Part shown: one piece after another, positions 11,901 to 25,086 of the stretch
Layout of the letters: every line of letters begins with the position of its first letter
How positions within the stretch are numbered: position 1 is the stretch's first letter
Source: Amylostereum areolatum
Taxonomy: Eukaryota; Basidiomycota; Agaricomycetes; Russulales; Stereaceae
Assembly (NCBI GenBank): GCA_012932865.1
Contig: SAXG01000026.1
Coordinates: 248,001 to 312,000, forward strand
Direction of reading: 5' to 3'
DNA: 64,000 bases
Position numbers and translations under genes: made by a program
The notes under the pieces: model-generated
The model's input: the letters and a program-made list of their open reading frames with translations, nothing else
Database searches by the model: none
What the model was told of the DNA's origin: nothing

Positions 11901-14843
11901 TCGAAGGAGGGCGGGGAGGTGGGGGGAGGCCGTGTTAGGACCGAGGACGATGAGACTGTGTTCGGTCGAACCATGACGTGAGCATAAAGCAGAGAAGGCC
12001 AGGAGACAGGGACGAGGACGGGGACGGGATCGTCGACGGCGTGCCGGCATCGGCAACGGGCGAAGTTGAGCCAGACAGCGTGGGAGGGGGGGGGGGAGGA
12101 GGGAGGGACAAGGTCAGCGTCGGAGTCACGGTCACGGATTCCAAGGGACGGCCACAGGCTAAGCCGACTGCGTCGACGGGACAGAGGAGAAAGTTCGAAC
12201 GGAAGGATTAGACTTGGACTGGGAGGGTGCGATGGTGGCTCGGGCGATGGATGGGATCGGCGTGGGATGGGGGGGGTGAACGTCGTCGAGCACGTAGGCG
12301 CGCGACGAGGACGTTCTCGGACACAACCTGCGCTGTCGTACGTACGTGTCTACGTACGCGCTGGCAGGACTTTACGGGCGACGGTGGAGGGCAACGCCAT
12401 GGTAACGAGCGCGTTGCAACTCGGAAACGGCCAGTGCCACGGATAATGGGGCGAGGTTCTCGAAGGAGGGCATCCGAATTGGGGAGGAGGGTGGGGGAAG
12501 CGCGAGCGGCCGGGCGCACCGTCTATCGCCTGACGCCTGTGCTTTTCCCTGACGAAGGGGGGGAGGAGTTTGAGAAGGAAAGAAGTAGAAGGGGGAACGT
12601 GGGGGATGTGGATGAGATGGAGAGAGAAAGCCAAGAATAAACTTTGGTGCGCCGTGGGAGGGGGCTGCCGGATGAGGGCGGGGCGGGCGGGGAGGTGCGA
12701 GTGTGTACGAGATGGCTCCGGGTCCGGGGTGTGGATTCCTCCTTGATTCTTGATTCTTGATTCTAGGAAGGTCCGCTCATCGTCCCGTACGGTGCTAGAG
12801 CGAGCTGACGCGCCGAGTCCTGACTCACGAGAGATACGCGCATAAGCAACACGGGCTTGACGCATGTTCGCGGGTCTCGGGTGCGCAGAGACGGAAGCGA
12901 GGGTCGAGGGAATCGTGACATCGAGGATCGAGCGAGGGCCGAATGGTGGCGGGGCAAGTCAAGGAGTCGAGTCGACGTCGAGGGTGGCAGGCACGCACAA
13001 GACTCAGTCAGAGAGCCAACGCCGGGAAATGCCGGACGAAGCACGAAGGTTCAAGGGATGAAGCTTGAAGGTAGGAACGTTCGGACGCTTTCGTTCGTTC
13101 GATTCGATTTCATCCTTTCCTCCTTTCCACGCCTTGGACGCGGGCACGAGGCGCGCGCACGCCACTTGGCCGAAGAGCCCTCGGGCGCCTGCGGTACGCG
13201 TTGCCGGTTAAATCGCTCGAGGCTGGGATTAGGACATGAGAGTGAGAACGCGAACGAACATACGGTCAAGCGAACGCGACGCGAAGATATCATACTACAA
13301 TGGTCATGCACGATTGAGTCCTCCACCGGAACGGTGCGCTCCGGGTCGAGCGTGGCACCGGTACGATGTCATTTAATCTACATATAAATCCTGTCGTTGC
13401 TGCACGATTCAGATCCCGTAGATGATCGCGGGGATGCGAACGCTGGCGGTGGAAGCGGTTATATTGTAGGCGAGCGTGCGTACGTGCGGGGGCGCGAGTA
13501 GTGCGTTGAAGCCACCGTCGTAATCATAAGTGATTTAGATAAGTTGCGACAGAGGCGGTGGCTCATTGAATAACACTTATGCCAGAGGGACACCAGGTAC
13601 AGATCGGATTCGTGCGCGGATGGCATCAGGCCAGGTGTGACCTCATCGTGGGGATTTTTTTGAGGGAGGACGAGGGGTACGTGCTCGTGCTTGATATTGC
13701 GGCGCGGGTGCGGGCGGGAATCGAGGGCGCGCAAGGGCGTGGATGCCACGCGTTAGCCCCGTTACGGCCTACTCTGGGGCGCGGGCGGAGAGCAGGGCGG
13801 GCGGCGGCCAACGCCGCAAGGAGGGGGGAAATCGCTGCGGGCGATAAATTTGAGCGTTGGATCGCTGGAGAGGGACTATGTAAAGCGAGGAAATAAATTG
13901 AGGGGATCGGCGGAGGAGAGCTTGGCAATTAAAAAATAGAGAGAGAGCAGGCGCTGAAAGAGCGCCTCATCAGTCGAGGTGGAGAGAGCGGCGAAGGAGT
14001 GCAGGCGAGGTGGGGACAGTGGGGTATTGGGATTGTGGTGCGCGCGGGCGGCGGCGGCGGCCGTTGATAGAGAAAGTGGGTGGTGCGTGGTGGGGAGACA
14101 CGTGACTGGAGAAGAAGGTTAATTTCGGGGAGACCGGAGCCGGTGGAAAGTTCAGATGGACGAGGAGGGCGTGTGTGGAATATTCTGGAGGAGAGAGAGG
14201 AAAGCAGTGCGAGTGGCCGCGGAGGAGGGGGAGAGATGAGGAATGTGGGAGAGGAAGGGTCGTGGATGATGAAGGAGCGTGAGGAGAAGCGGGTGGCAAC
14301 GGAGGGGGGGGCAGGGGCGTAACCGAGGAGGAGGAAGAGGAGGAGGAGAGAGGAGGAGGAGGAGGAGAAGAAGCAGGAGAGCGGCGAAAGCAGAAGAGGA
14401 GAGCGTGCCCGATTCTGAGCGCGTCGATCCTGACGAGAGGCGGTGTGTTCCAGGACCGTGGCGGAGCGGAGAACAAGTCAGAGGCACCGAGTCCGAGAAA
14501 TGCGATTGGTTTTTGGCTTCGATCGAGATTCCGACCGGACAAATATTGTGAATTTCCAAACGGTGCCCTCCGGTCGTCGTCAGAGTCACTCACGGTCACG
14601 TCCGGTTCTATGTCACGGTCGACCGTTTTTGCCACCGCTCATCCACTTGAGCTCGAGCTTCGGGGCAGATGCAGGGCGCCAACTTGGTTCCGAGCGGACG
14701 GGAGGTAACCCAACGTTATTGGCCGTGGCCGTCCCTCGTGACATAGACGCTCGTGGGCGGAAGACTGGTCGTTATTTATTGAGCTCGGGCTGAACGCCAT
14801 CTCGGCCATCGCTCCTTTTCCCTCCCCCTCCGTCGAGCACACC
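8970..14843. other. 5.9 kb GC-rich gap, no supported gene
   Basis: Several long open frames occur on both strands (for example 9959-11635 plus, 558 codons), but their translations are arginine/proline-rich low-complexity text with no domain and no exon logic, as expected from stop-poor GC-rich DNA. The segment contains short simple repeats (GAGTCC at about 9196-9225, AACA at about 9848-9875, GGA-rich runs at about 14310-14400). Part of it is presumably the 3' end of the LIM gene and the promoter/leader of the following transcription factor. Confidence 0.45.
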
Positions 14844-17800
14844 ATGTCCGATCCCTCCTCCAGTCGCTCTCTCGACCCCCGCTCGAAGCAACGCCGCACC
14901 AGCCTCTCCAACGTCCGTCCACGCTCCCCCTCTTCGGCCGAAGGCACCGCACACGACGGCAAGGGCCCCGCCAAACGCGCCAGAAAGGTGCCCGTCTCTT
15001 CCTCCTCCTCCCTCTCCCCCACCGCACGTGCGCGGGCAGTGGGGCCCACCCATCTTCGCATCATCCCTCCATGTCTAACCCCGTGTGCAGGCCATCAACT
15101 GCGAACCTTGTCGCAACAGCAAACTCAAAGTACGTCCGTTTCGCCTGTAGGCTGTCGCTTCCGCATCTCGTCACTGACATGGGACTGTTCGCAGTGTGAT
15201 CGGCACGTACCTCTTCCGCCCGTGGCTTTGCATTCCTCCCTGACCGGTTGACACAGAGGGCGCCCGTGCTCGTCATGCATTCTCAGAGGCGAGTTCTCGC
15301 TCCCCCCCCCCTTCCCCCTCTTCCTCGCATGCCAACCGCGTTTCCCGTTTAGGCACGGTCTCGCACTGCTACCAAGGGCAGGATGCGTTCATCTACAACC
15401 CATCCTACGACAACAGCATGTACGCCCGCGCTCGCCCTCTCTACCCCGCACCCCCGCCCTGAGCGCCTTTTCTCTCTCTCAGCTCTCCCCGCTCCGTAGA
15501 CCCCACGTACCAATTCTCCCAGATTCGACAAGCCCTCTCCCTCCTCGAATCTCACCTCGTCTACGTCCAACGCTCCGCCGCCGCCGCCTCCTCCGTCCCC
15601 GCCCTCCCCACCCTCCACCATCACCCCTCCGGCCCCTCTACCTCCCCCGACACCGTCACCGCAAAGTACGAGTCCTCCGACCTCGACCACGACTTTCTCG
15701 TCCAACCCGCACCCGGCGCCCACGGTCGCTCAGACAATGGCGGCTTCTACGCTGGCCCCACCAGCGCCGTCTCCCACCTCTCCGCGGTTCGTTTCCTATC
15801 TTATCTGCGCGCTACCCGCCCTCTGACTTAAGCTTTGCCCCCCCGATCCTTTCAATTCATCTCTCATTGCCCCCGCTCCCGTGTCCACCTCCATCCTGCA
15901 TTCCTTCGCTCTAACAGGGGCCACGCGATGATGTCGACGCGTCTGACGCGGACGCCTCTCATCACGCGCTCTCCGGCTCCCCTTTCCACCCCGGCCTCGC
16001 CTACGACGAGGACCAAGACCTCCTCCGCGAGCTGCCCCACGCCTCCATCGTCGACGGCCTCGTCGACTTTTACTTCGAATACACCAACTGGATCTACAGA
16101 CACGTCAACGAGCGCGCGTTCGTGGCCGCTTGGTGCGTATCATCCCATTCACTCCCTTCTCGCGCCCCTTCATTCATCCTGTCCCTTAGGAATCGCTACA
16201 AGGCCGGCGCAGGCGCCGACCGCATCGTCCTCGCCACCGTATGCATGGTCATGGCCGTCGCCCTCCACTACCTCCCCTCCGACCACGAGCTGCTCCGCAG
16301 CCTTCCCCGGGACATCGAAGAGCTTGGCACCCGCTTCTACAATGTCATGCGCGTTGCCCTCCAGCGCCGACAGGCCGAGAGCCGCGCCTACACCCTCGAG
16401 CTCGTCGAGCTCCTCCTCATCCGAGGCCACTACCTCACCCTCTCCAAGATCGACTCGGAAGAAATCTGGAGCGTCAAGGGCGAGCTCGTCACGATCGGGA
16501 CCGCCATGGGCCTCCACCGTGATCCCGGAAAGCGCAAGATGTCGCTTGAACTCGCGGAACGGTGCGCGCTTTCCTCCACCCGCTAATTCGTTCCTCGCGG
16601 CTGATGGACACCCCCGTTTCAGACGTCGTTGGGCCTTCTGGCACATCATCCTCCTCGAACGGTGGCAGGCGTTCATGTTCGGCCGGCCGCTCGCGATCGC
16701 CTCCCATCACTTCGACGTGCGCCTGCCGTCGTACGTCGACCCGGAGCTGGACCCGAGCGGGCGTCTGTACGACGCGAACATCGCGCTCTTCCGCCTCGCG
16801 TACATCCTCGGCGACATCATGGACGACGCGATCTCGCTCCTGCCCGTACCCTACGAGTCCGTGCTCGCCAAGGACCGCAAGCTGCAGGAATGGTGGGACA
16901 CCCTCCCGCCCGAGCTCGACATGGACGACTACCGCCTGCGCGCCCACCTCGCGTCCGCGACGACCGCCGAGCGGCGCACGGGCGTGCAATCCATGGTCGT
17001 CCGCACCGCCTTCCTCCACATCCGGTTCACGATGCACCGTCCGTACGCCTCGCGCGCGCGCGAGCTCCCCCAATACGCCTACTCCCGCGACACCGCCGTC
17101 TCCGCGGCCGAGAAGCTCATCGCGCTCTCGTCCTCCGCCCGCCCGGAGATCCTGTCCAACACCGCGCTCGCCGTCCCGGGCCACATGAGCTGGGGCCCGC
17201 TCCACTGCTTCTCCGCCGCGATGTTCCTCTCCTTCCAACTCATCAACGACCCGGGCCAGCCCACCGCCCGCGTCATCCGCCAGAACGTCCTCCGCGCGAT
17301 CAGCACCCTCGAACACTGCCTCGGCATGCCCGTCGCCGACAAGGCCCTCGCCATCCTCCGCGCGCTCGGCCCGCTCTACGCCGAGGAGTTCCTCGCCGAC
17401 GCTCCCGAGCAGCGCGAGGCGAAGAAAGCCGTCGTCCTTCCCCCGCGTGCGCCGGCTCCAGTTCCCGTACCACGACTCTCCCAGCGTGCCCCTCGGCGCG
17501 CCCGAGAGCCCCCACGCCGGTCCCGGCGGGGGCACGCGCTCCCCCGGACGGTCCAGTCGACAGTCGGGCTCGCCCACGGCGACGGCGACGATGCACACGG
17601 GCACGCCGGACTCGCAACCCGCGCTGTCCCTCCCCCCGCCCTCGCACCCGCCTCCGCACGCGCACGACCCGCCGATGCAATCCCTCCAACATCACTCGCA
17701 GGCCTCCCAGCACCAAATCAACGTCATCACCAAAAACCTGCCGTCGCTCACCTGGGACCAGACCCGCCCGCCCCAGCCGACGACGCACAGCCCGGTCGAC

Positions 17801-18106
17801 CTCCACACTCCCCCCGCGTACAACCCGCCGCCGACGACGTGGGCGACGCCCCCCGCGCCGTACGTGCAAACGCACGCGCACGCGTCGCAGTCGCCTGTGG
17901 CGTATACGCCTGCGACCACAGCGGGGATGTACGTGTTTGGGAACGAGTCGGGGCTGTGGGGGGCGAACACCGGGTTTGTGCAAGGGGAGTGGGCGCAGAT
18001 TATGGGGCAGGGGGATATGGGCATGGGTTTGAATGGTGGGGTGGGGATCGGGATGGTGGATGTGGGCGGGGGAGTGATGGAGGTGGGGCAGAGGGGGGTG
18101 GTGTAG
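14844..18106 (+). CDS. Zn2Cys6 transcription factor with fungal-specific TF domain
   Basis: Sequence-specific nuclear regulator of the Gal4-type class. The zinc cluster reads C-x2-C-x6-C-x5-C-x2-C-x8-C (from INCEPCRNSKLKC to GTVSHC). It is spread over exons 15091-15129, 15195-15202 (8 nt), 15257-15288 and 15353-15419. The introns starting at 15203 and 15289 begin with GC rather than GT; no GT choice keeps the cysteines in frame. Further exons are 14844-14987, 15483-15786, 15918-16132, 16190-16561 and 16623-18106. The middle domain (IGTAMGLHRDPGKRKMSLE, then RRRWAFWHIILLERWQAFMF) is the fungal-specific TF region. The C-terminal tail is Pro/His/Gln-rich. The last exon has one surplus base at an AAA run (17425-17427), after which the natural reading continues in the next frame to the stop at 18106. 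The target genes cannot be told from sequence. Confidence 0.88.
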
Positions 18107-19717
18107 AGCACGTCTCCCCTCCCCCTCCCTCGGTTTGTCTTCGTTTTCTTTTCTGCGCTATGGATGTTTGGTCGTCGGTTCTTATACCTCTGTTCTACGG
18201 ATCTACCCCTGCCTCTGTGTCTGTGTCTGTGTCTGTGTCTGTGTCTCCCCTTCCTCTCGTGTTTTTTCTTCCTTGATCATCCCTCAGAATCGTTACCTGT
18301 CCGTCCCGCATTCTTGCATCGCTCTCATCTCATCTGGTCCTGACCTAACCTATCCTCGCTCTGTGCTACCTCTTCCTAACCCCCCATCTCCATCTATCTC
18401 ATCTACCTCGTCTATATCCCCCACCGTTTGCAACACGCGCTACATACCCCATCCCCATGTAGTTCATCATAGTCCATTGACGAGGCCAGCCCCGTCGGAG
18501 CGCTGGCACGACCCCACGACATGTTTTTTTTTCTTTTGGCATCGGATCGATGTATCGTATACATATTCGGGTGTAAACGCATGGTTTCTTCCCTGTCCGT
18601 GGTTCCTCTGGTCGTCATCTGGCTCTTGTATATGTACGGGAGGTTCACTCATGTCCCGCCCTCCTTCTGGGATGCGCGTCCACGTGACCCAAAATATTTA
18701 ACGCTTTCCCGACACGCAGCTTGTCGGACCTCTTACTTACCTCTACCGCAATATGTATCAGTGCACCACTTCCACGACAGCCGCGGCGCCGGCGCCACCC
18801 TGGCTTTATTTAATGGTACCGTCTTTCAGCGTATCTTTCTCACGACCGCGCTCGACACCGTCTACCCCAGGCTACTAGTCAGCCTCGCACATCCAAGGGC
18901 CCACTTGACAAACCTCCTTTGAAAAGCACACCTTGCATAGCCCAACGGGTCGCGGTGCAGCTTCCGTTCAACTGAAGGGTCATGTAAGCGGAGTCACCGA
19001 CCTAACGAAATGTCGGCTCACGTCCAAAAGCGAATACTCGTTCGGACCATCGTGGGTTTCAAGTTTGAATTTGAAGCGGGGAGTAGACGGAATCAAGTCC
19101 GGTGACGGTGGCGCAGGTGCCGGGAACTCCTACGGATGGTACGGAGCGCGATGGGTCATTGCTGGCGATCTTGGGACCTCCTAAGTGGGGAGGTGTAAGG
19201 TACGTTGTTTTCGTTGCTGGGCGGGTTCGCGTCACTCACTCGGACTGGCAGCGATGTATGAGCTCAAAGATGCGAGCGCGGTGCTATATCCCGTTCAACG
19301 TTCATGCGTCATGGGCCGGTGTTTCCACTTTGTTCCATACTGACCTGTGCTGAGGATGCGCGTCCGGCGTTCTTATGTCGCGATACAGAAATAGGGTGTA
19401 TCGCATTCTTTTAGGCTCCGTGCAAGTCGTACTCAGAATCGCAGTTCCCCACTTGCTTACGCCTTTTGCACTCATCTCATGCCCTACATCCCCCAGCTCT
19501 GGTCTATCTCAGCTCTTAAGCCTCCATCTTACCCCCCCCCCCCTTCAAGTCTATAATCCATGGTTCTATAATCTATTTCCCACCCCGGCACGTGGACCTG
19601 ACAACTTCCGAGAAGCGATCGTTGTATCAGTCGTCAATCGCTTCTTCTTCTCCTACCACCATCTCCTCTGAGGCCTCTGCGTGTTGTCGACACGCTCTGA
19701 CCCAGGCCATTGCCGTT
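18107..19717. other. Intergenic region with TCTGTG microsatellite
   Basis: Contains the 3' region of the transcription factor gene and about 1.4 kb with no recognisable gene. A short pyrimidine/purine hexamer array lies at about 18213-18246. Open frames in this region have no family resemblance. Confidence 0.45.
18213..18246. repeat. (CTGTGT)n microsatellite
   Basis: About five and a half copies of CTGTGT in the 3' UTR region of the Zn2Cys6 gene. Confidence 0.85.
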
Positions 19718-21095
19718 ATGATTTCAGTGAGTTGCTGGCTTCATCTTCTACGACATAATCGCTGAGGACCACCGGCAGCTACCCACAGAGCTGCTGCTGG
19801 ATATCATCCGCCTCGCGACGCACGCCCCCCAACTCCTTGACACAGAATTCAATCCCGACGAGATAACGCTCTCCCCCCAGTCCCATTGTACCACAAAATT
19901 AAATCCCACCATGATTGTTCTTCGTGAAACGCTTCCAACCCGACACGCCCTCACTCTCGTCTGTCGCCGTCTCAACGTCCCTCGCCACTCCGATCTTGTA
20001 CTCGTGCATCCTTCTCAACGACCGCACCACCACTCTCATCTTCCCCTCCCTCGATACACAAAAGTCAAGCATGGTACGGCATGTGATCATCTCCTTCACC
20101 ATCCTGTTCGATTGGAATTCCTTTGAGAGCGAGCTCCTCGACGTATTCCCCCTCCTCACCAAAGTCGACATCCTCTCCATCTACGCAGCCAGGACGCTTT
20201 GGGCCACCGGAGGAATACCCGACGAACTGCACACCACGTCGCTCGCCCGCACGATGGCCAGCACCCTGGGGCCAACGCTCCGCAAGCTCGACCTCAGACA
20301 CTGCGCCCTCTCCCCTTTCGGGCACTCCGATTTCACCGCGTTGACCTCCTCCCTTACGCGCCTCGAAACCCTCGTCATCGATGTCGACCGTCTGTTCGGT
20401 CCGTTCAGGCACAGCATCCCATTCCCGACTTCGATGCCCCACCTGAAGCACGTCTACCTCGACGAATGCGCCAGCACCCCGCGTCTCCCTCCCGCCCAAC
20501 ATGACCATCGAGCGTCTCCACTGCTCGCCGCCTGAAGTTCTACATCTCCTATCCTCGTCCCTCTCCCATCTCTCCTTCAAAATCCCCAAACCTCTCAGCC
20601 AGACGTTTTTCACCGCCCTCCACTCGAGCTGTTCAGCACCTGGACCAGCTCACGCTCTCAGGCCGTCTCGACTGTATCACTTCCCTCCTGGCGTCCTTCA
20701 CCCATTTTCCGGTGCCGTCCCTCAGCTTCGGCGAGGTCACGCTGCGAGCGTTCCCCACCCTGGGGGATCCTGACATGATGAGTTGGACGACGTCGCACGA
20801 TACGCAGGCGTGGATCGACGTCGTGGCGAAGCTGGGACGAGAACAGCCGGTCTTGTCCAAGGCAACGGTGGTCGACGAGGCATGGATGACGGAGGCGAGG
20901 TTCATGGTGGCGGAAGGGACGTTGAACCTCGGTCCGCTAGAGGAGTGTGGACTGGCCGTGGTGGAAGGGGAGAGCGGGAGAAAATTGGTAGATGTGCTTC
21001 GTGAACCGCCCACCGAGACCGGACGCTCTCAACGTGCGGACGTTCGCAATCTGTATGTGTATCCCGAGCTCCCTGCACACATTATAATAGTCTGA
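19718..21095 (+). CDS. F-box/LRR-like protein, frame-broken
   Basis: Resembles the large basidiomycete F-box family, whose members recruit substrates to SCF ubiquitin ligases. The F-box is LPTELLLDIIRLATH near 19780-19815, followed by HALTLVCRRLN. Downstream text is leucine-rich-repeat-like (FPLLTKVDILSIYAARTLW; LRKLDLRHCALSPFGHSDF; MPHLKHVYLDEC). The reading frame changes three times without good introns, near 19995, 20500 and 20625; each change equals one surplus base. The C-terminal part (from LSFGEVTLRAFPTLGDPD) ends at the stop at 21093-21095. The chosen start at 19718 assumes a 40 bp first intron and is uncertain. Either a pseudogene or an intact gene hit by assembly insertions. Confidence 0.55.
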
Positions 21096-22111
21096 GTGCC
21101 TACTCTACACCGAGGTATGGTTGTTTCTCAGAGGCGTCTCGTATTTCGTTTGGACACTGCTTCGGCGGGAGTGGGTGGGTGGCTTCTTTCATCGTTCTCA
21201 TCACAGCCACCAGCACTCAGCTCCCCAACTTTTTTGGGCTACCTCTGTGTAGTTTCTTGGTCTGGGTTGGAAGCAGCTTCAAGGTTCGGAGGACAGATGG
21301 GACGAGACATGCGGGACAGGCTGAGTCCCTCGTCGAGGATACTCCTTGCCCAGCCTTACGAGAGGCGGGGTTTTCCTCCTCACAACTGAAGATGAACAGA
21401 GCAAACAAGTTTCCGAGAAGGAACTTGCCCAAACGGTGAAGGACCCGGAACTCCCAGATGATCTGGCTACGGAGGACTAGTATGTCTTGTTCCACGCCCT
21501 GTGCCAACGCTCGTTTCCTCCGCTCAGCTTCGCATTATTCTTGCATTGTTATCTCTCCCTGTCGTACCCTCAGCACGACTTCCCCCGGATAATTCCATCA
21601 TATCTTGCTTGGTGCGCAGATTTTGCAATCTTTCACTTTTCCCAAACTTTCCCGGTCGATAATGCTGGTCAATGTCTCACTGAAGAATAGCGCGATGGTG
21701 AAGCCAGGTCGGACGTGGTGCGAGGATGAGCCGCTCGGGTTTGCGGATCGTCACGGTTCGTGACACGCCGTTTTATTGGTGTATATACGCGACATACATT
21801 GAAACGGCAGAACAGGGTCGGGCGGGTGGGACTAAAACGTGTATAGTAGGCTAAGAAAGAGAGACGGTGAGTGTGCATGACGGTAGGGAAGAAAAATTGC
21901 TCGGGAGAATGAGGCGCGTTTGGGCGGCGAACGCGCAGCGAGTGACAGACTGTATAGCTCGTGCGGCAAATGCCGCTCCGCTCCTCTGGACGCTAGCTCC
22001 GGCCTCGTGCCTCGGCCGAACCGTCGCACAGACATTATCCATATCCTCCTGGACCTCCTCAGTATTAGTATCTCTTTCGAAGGCCTACCCTTGGAATTTC
22101 CGCTTATCATC
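21096..22111. other. Intergenic, no gene seen
   Basis: About 1 kb without a recognisable gene; open frames here are short and unconvincing. The right end must contain the promoter of family copy A. Confidence 0.4.
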
Positions 22112-23100
22112 ATGGAGCGTGCTGGTCGTTCTCGTCTCTCTCCGACGTCCTCCCCGACACACGGACGCATTGCACTGGCTTCCAGTGATCCGCATCTTGA
22201 ATATCTCCACACGAAGTACATTTTTTACACATTTCGCACTCACATATGTGGAGAGCTGGTTCGAGAGAAGGTCTCCCGCGACCAGGTCCCAAAACTTCAC
22301 GCGTCAGCCGAGGCGGAAATCGTCAGTGACCCGTCGAGATATCCCGGTCAACTTCCTCCCGCCAGTGCTGCTGAGGTGGCACAATTCTGGCACAAATGCG
22401 ACGCTGTATGTCGGGCTGAAGGACCTGGAGATGACCCTCTGGGGTGAGTACCTGCAGTCTATTCATTTATGGCACGCGACTCACTGGTGTTCCTTGTTAG
22501 GTGGGTCCGTCAGTGGATGATAGGCTGTATTGTCCAGCAGTTCATAATGGCGGAGGAGCTTCCCAGGATCAGAAAGACAAACGTGAAGGCTCAATGGAGA
22601 GCCGAAGTGTCAGTGCATTTCTCGCATTCCAAAGCCGTTGTTCATCATATGCGTTTAGAAATACGATGATGGCCGCCAATGTCAAGGCAAATGTGCAGAA
22701 CGGACCTCGCCCCGGAGTCCTTGGTCGTGCTCGTCTTCTCGACTGGATCGGGTCATCCTTTTCGACCTTGGACGCGGATGGTCACGAGGTCGTATACCTG
22801 GTCGAAGACGGGGGCACCACCGTATCAAAAGGACCTTTTTTTCTCCTGCGCCACAGGAACAGTGGGCAGCTCACGCAAGTATCCGCGGATGAGTTTGAAC
22901 AGATGGTGAAAGGACTAGACATTCCGAATCTGAGGGATGACGAATTGGAATATTCCTGCGCTTCCGCCTTCAAGCTTCAAGCTCTTCAAGCCCCAGGCCT
23001 CAATCATGTCAACGTATTCCGACGTCCGATTGTGCTCACGCAGTTTACATCGAACCATTGTGCTCTTCGCATGTATCATATCTCTGCAGAACTGGGGTAA
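22112..23100 (+). CDS. Unnamed expanded family, copy A
   Basis: I do not recognise the function. Three exons: 22112-22443, 22501-22608, 22659-23100; both introns fall at the same codon positions as in copies B, C and D. N-terminal exon: basic/Ser-Pro-rich start, then TKYIFYTFRTHICGELVREK and EVAQFWHKCDAVCRAEGPG. Exon 2: WVRQWMIGCIVQQFIMAEEL, probably one helix. Exon 3: GVLGRARLLDWIGSSF, VEDGGTTVSKGPFFLL and DEFEQMVKGLDIP. No signal peptide or obvious membrane segment, so probably intracellular. Unlike the other copies it has no stop after the GLDIP motif and runs about 55 residues further, of unlike composition. Its exon 2 and flanking intron are very similar in DNA to copy C, pointing to a recent duplication. 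Confidence 0.7.
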
Positions 23101-24273
23101 CTCACTGTTCTACATTTACATGTTGTTTGAAGTGTATGCACACCGTGTACCTAAGCGGAACACCTTCGCTGATGAGCGTTTGTCTGTGCTGAGCGTTGAA
23201 CGTTGACGCTGAGGACTTTCGCCAATCCACCACAAGTCAACGAGTCAACCACCCTCCGTGAGCGCGCCTCGGCGACTTTTCATCACATGATGAGTCACGA
23301 AAATCCTTTCGCTAGCGCTTAGTTAACTTTGCCCTCTCTCCGATTGCTTCCTCGCCTTGTAATCCATCTATCTATGTATCTATCTCATTGGCAAGCCCGA
23401 ATTCAAAGTTTAAATGTGATTGTTCACCCGCGGATTTTCCCCCTCTTGCAAGCAGCTTGTCGTCAACGGGCGTAATTTACTATGGCTCTCAGTGTGTGCA
23501 CTTATCCCTACTTCTCTACTCATATCCCCCTCATCTTCGGCATGCTACGCCCAGGACGCATCCCTTCGACAGTACCACAATACTTTTCTATCCAAGCTAG
23601 ACTCCCAGAACGTTCCTCTCACACTCACCATGGTGAAGAACTCCATATCCCGCAGAAACGTCCAGCATTAGAACTGCCTCACTTCTTCGCCTCTTTGCCG
23701 CCTTTTCAATCAGCCAGGCCGTGGCTCGACACTCACCTTTCCCCAGGTTGGACACCGGTTCTCAAACCGACATACCAGAGTTCTTCCACACCTCCGCCAC
23801 GACGACCCCGGCATAGGCACGCGCCCCCGCAAGCATATCCTCCGAAACTTTCCGGATTTCCCCCAGCTTCCGGGATCTTTCCCATCATCTTCCCTCTCAG
23901 ACCTACCCGTGGCCATTGTCGGATGTTCTACAAGGGCGCAACCTCTCTTGGCTTCTAAAATATCCAGAACTTTACCCCCGGCCGTCGGATGGGGACCGGA
24001 ACGAGCGTACGTCTGGCAAACTGAAGAAGGGCTACTCGAGTTCTAACAACCGGGTGTGTTCTCCTTCCTCGCTCGCTGCTTTATCTGATTTCACTCTTTG
24101 TCTGGTGTTCTCAGTTAACTCGACTATCATCTGTACAAGGTCGAGACTAGCTCTCAGTAAAATTAAATTTCTGATCACTCTCAACACACCGGTCAGCCGC
24201 CGCCAGCGTGCAACGACACTTGCACACAAACATCACGAACCCTATTCCGAGTCTTTCGTCCCTCCCTGCCATC
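23101..24273. other. Intergenic between family copies A and B
   Basis: No recognisable gene. A proline-rich open frame at 23482-23958 (plus) has no domain I know and no splice support. The right part must hold the promoter of copy B. Confidence 0.4.
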
Positions 24274-25086
24274 ATGAATCGACGTGCTGGCCGATCTGCT
24301 TCTACGGCACCTGATCCCTACGTCGAAATTTCTCCATGACAAGTACATTTTCTACGCATCTCGCGCTCACATTTGTGGGGCGAAGATTCGCGAAAATGTT
24401 CCCCATACGCGGTGGGAAACTACTCATACGACAGCCGCGAATGACTTCGCTAGTGACCCGTCGAGGTACCCTGGGTTTATGCCTTCCACCAACGCTGTCG
24501 AGAAAGAGGAGTTCTGGCGTAAGTGTGATGCCATATGTCCGACAGCGGGGCCTGGTGATGACCCTGTTGGGTGGGTGCCTCCAAGTCTGTTCGTCTTGCG
24601 TTACACGACCCACCGCCTTCTTCGGCAGATGGGCTCGACAGTATGCCGCATGCTCGTATGCCACGCAGTTCATAATGAACGAGGAAATTCCCAGGAGCAG
24701 TGTTGCAAACACGACCATAGCCATACCATGGTTGGAGGACCTGTGAGTTCTTCTCTCGCACCTTTCCAAGTTGTTGCTCACCGCACGTTGCCAGAAATGC
24801 GGTGATTGCTTCCATGACTGGGGTCGTGATCCCGAAGCGCGACCCTCCTCCTAGAGGAGTGTTAGGTCAAGCTCGCCTTCTCGACTGGGTCGGGTCTTAT
24901 TTCTCAACCATAGACGCGGACGGTCGCGAGATGGTCTACTACGTTGAAGACGGTGGCACAACTGTTTTGCAAGGACCCTTTTTCTTCCTTCGTGATGGAA
25001 ATGGGCGACGCAAGCACATGTCGGCAAATGAATTTGAGAAGATGGTGGAGGGACTGGATATCCCGTTTCTAAACGATGAGGATTAG
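24274..25086 (+). CDS. Unnamed expanded family, copy B
   Basis: Same family and intron positions as copies A, C and D: exons 24274-24570, 24629-24742 and 24795-25086. Exon 1 has DKYIFYASRAHICGAKI and EFWRKCDAICPTAGPGDDP. Exon 2 has WARQYAACSYATQFIMNEEI. Exon 3 has GVLGQARLLDWVGSYFSTID, VEDGGTTVLQGPFFFL, ANEFEKMVEGLDIP and a stop soon after. Exon 1 is one base too long compared with the siblings: the start MNRRAGRSAS is in one frame and the DKYIF segment in the next, so a single insertion lies between about 24276 and 24335. Function unknown; no signal peptide visible. Confidence 0.68.

Noticed and set aside
13970..14635. 221-codon minus-strand open frame with a Ser/Pro-rich tail
   Set aside because: Mostly the complement of GGA-rich simple sequence upstream of the Zn2Cys6 gene; no recognisable domain.
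15835..18276. 813-codon frame through the transcription factor
   Set aside because: It reads through introns and, after about 17425, through the wrong frame (Arg/Pro-rich nonsense); the spliced model ending at 18106 is better.
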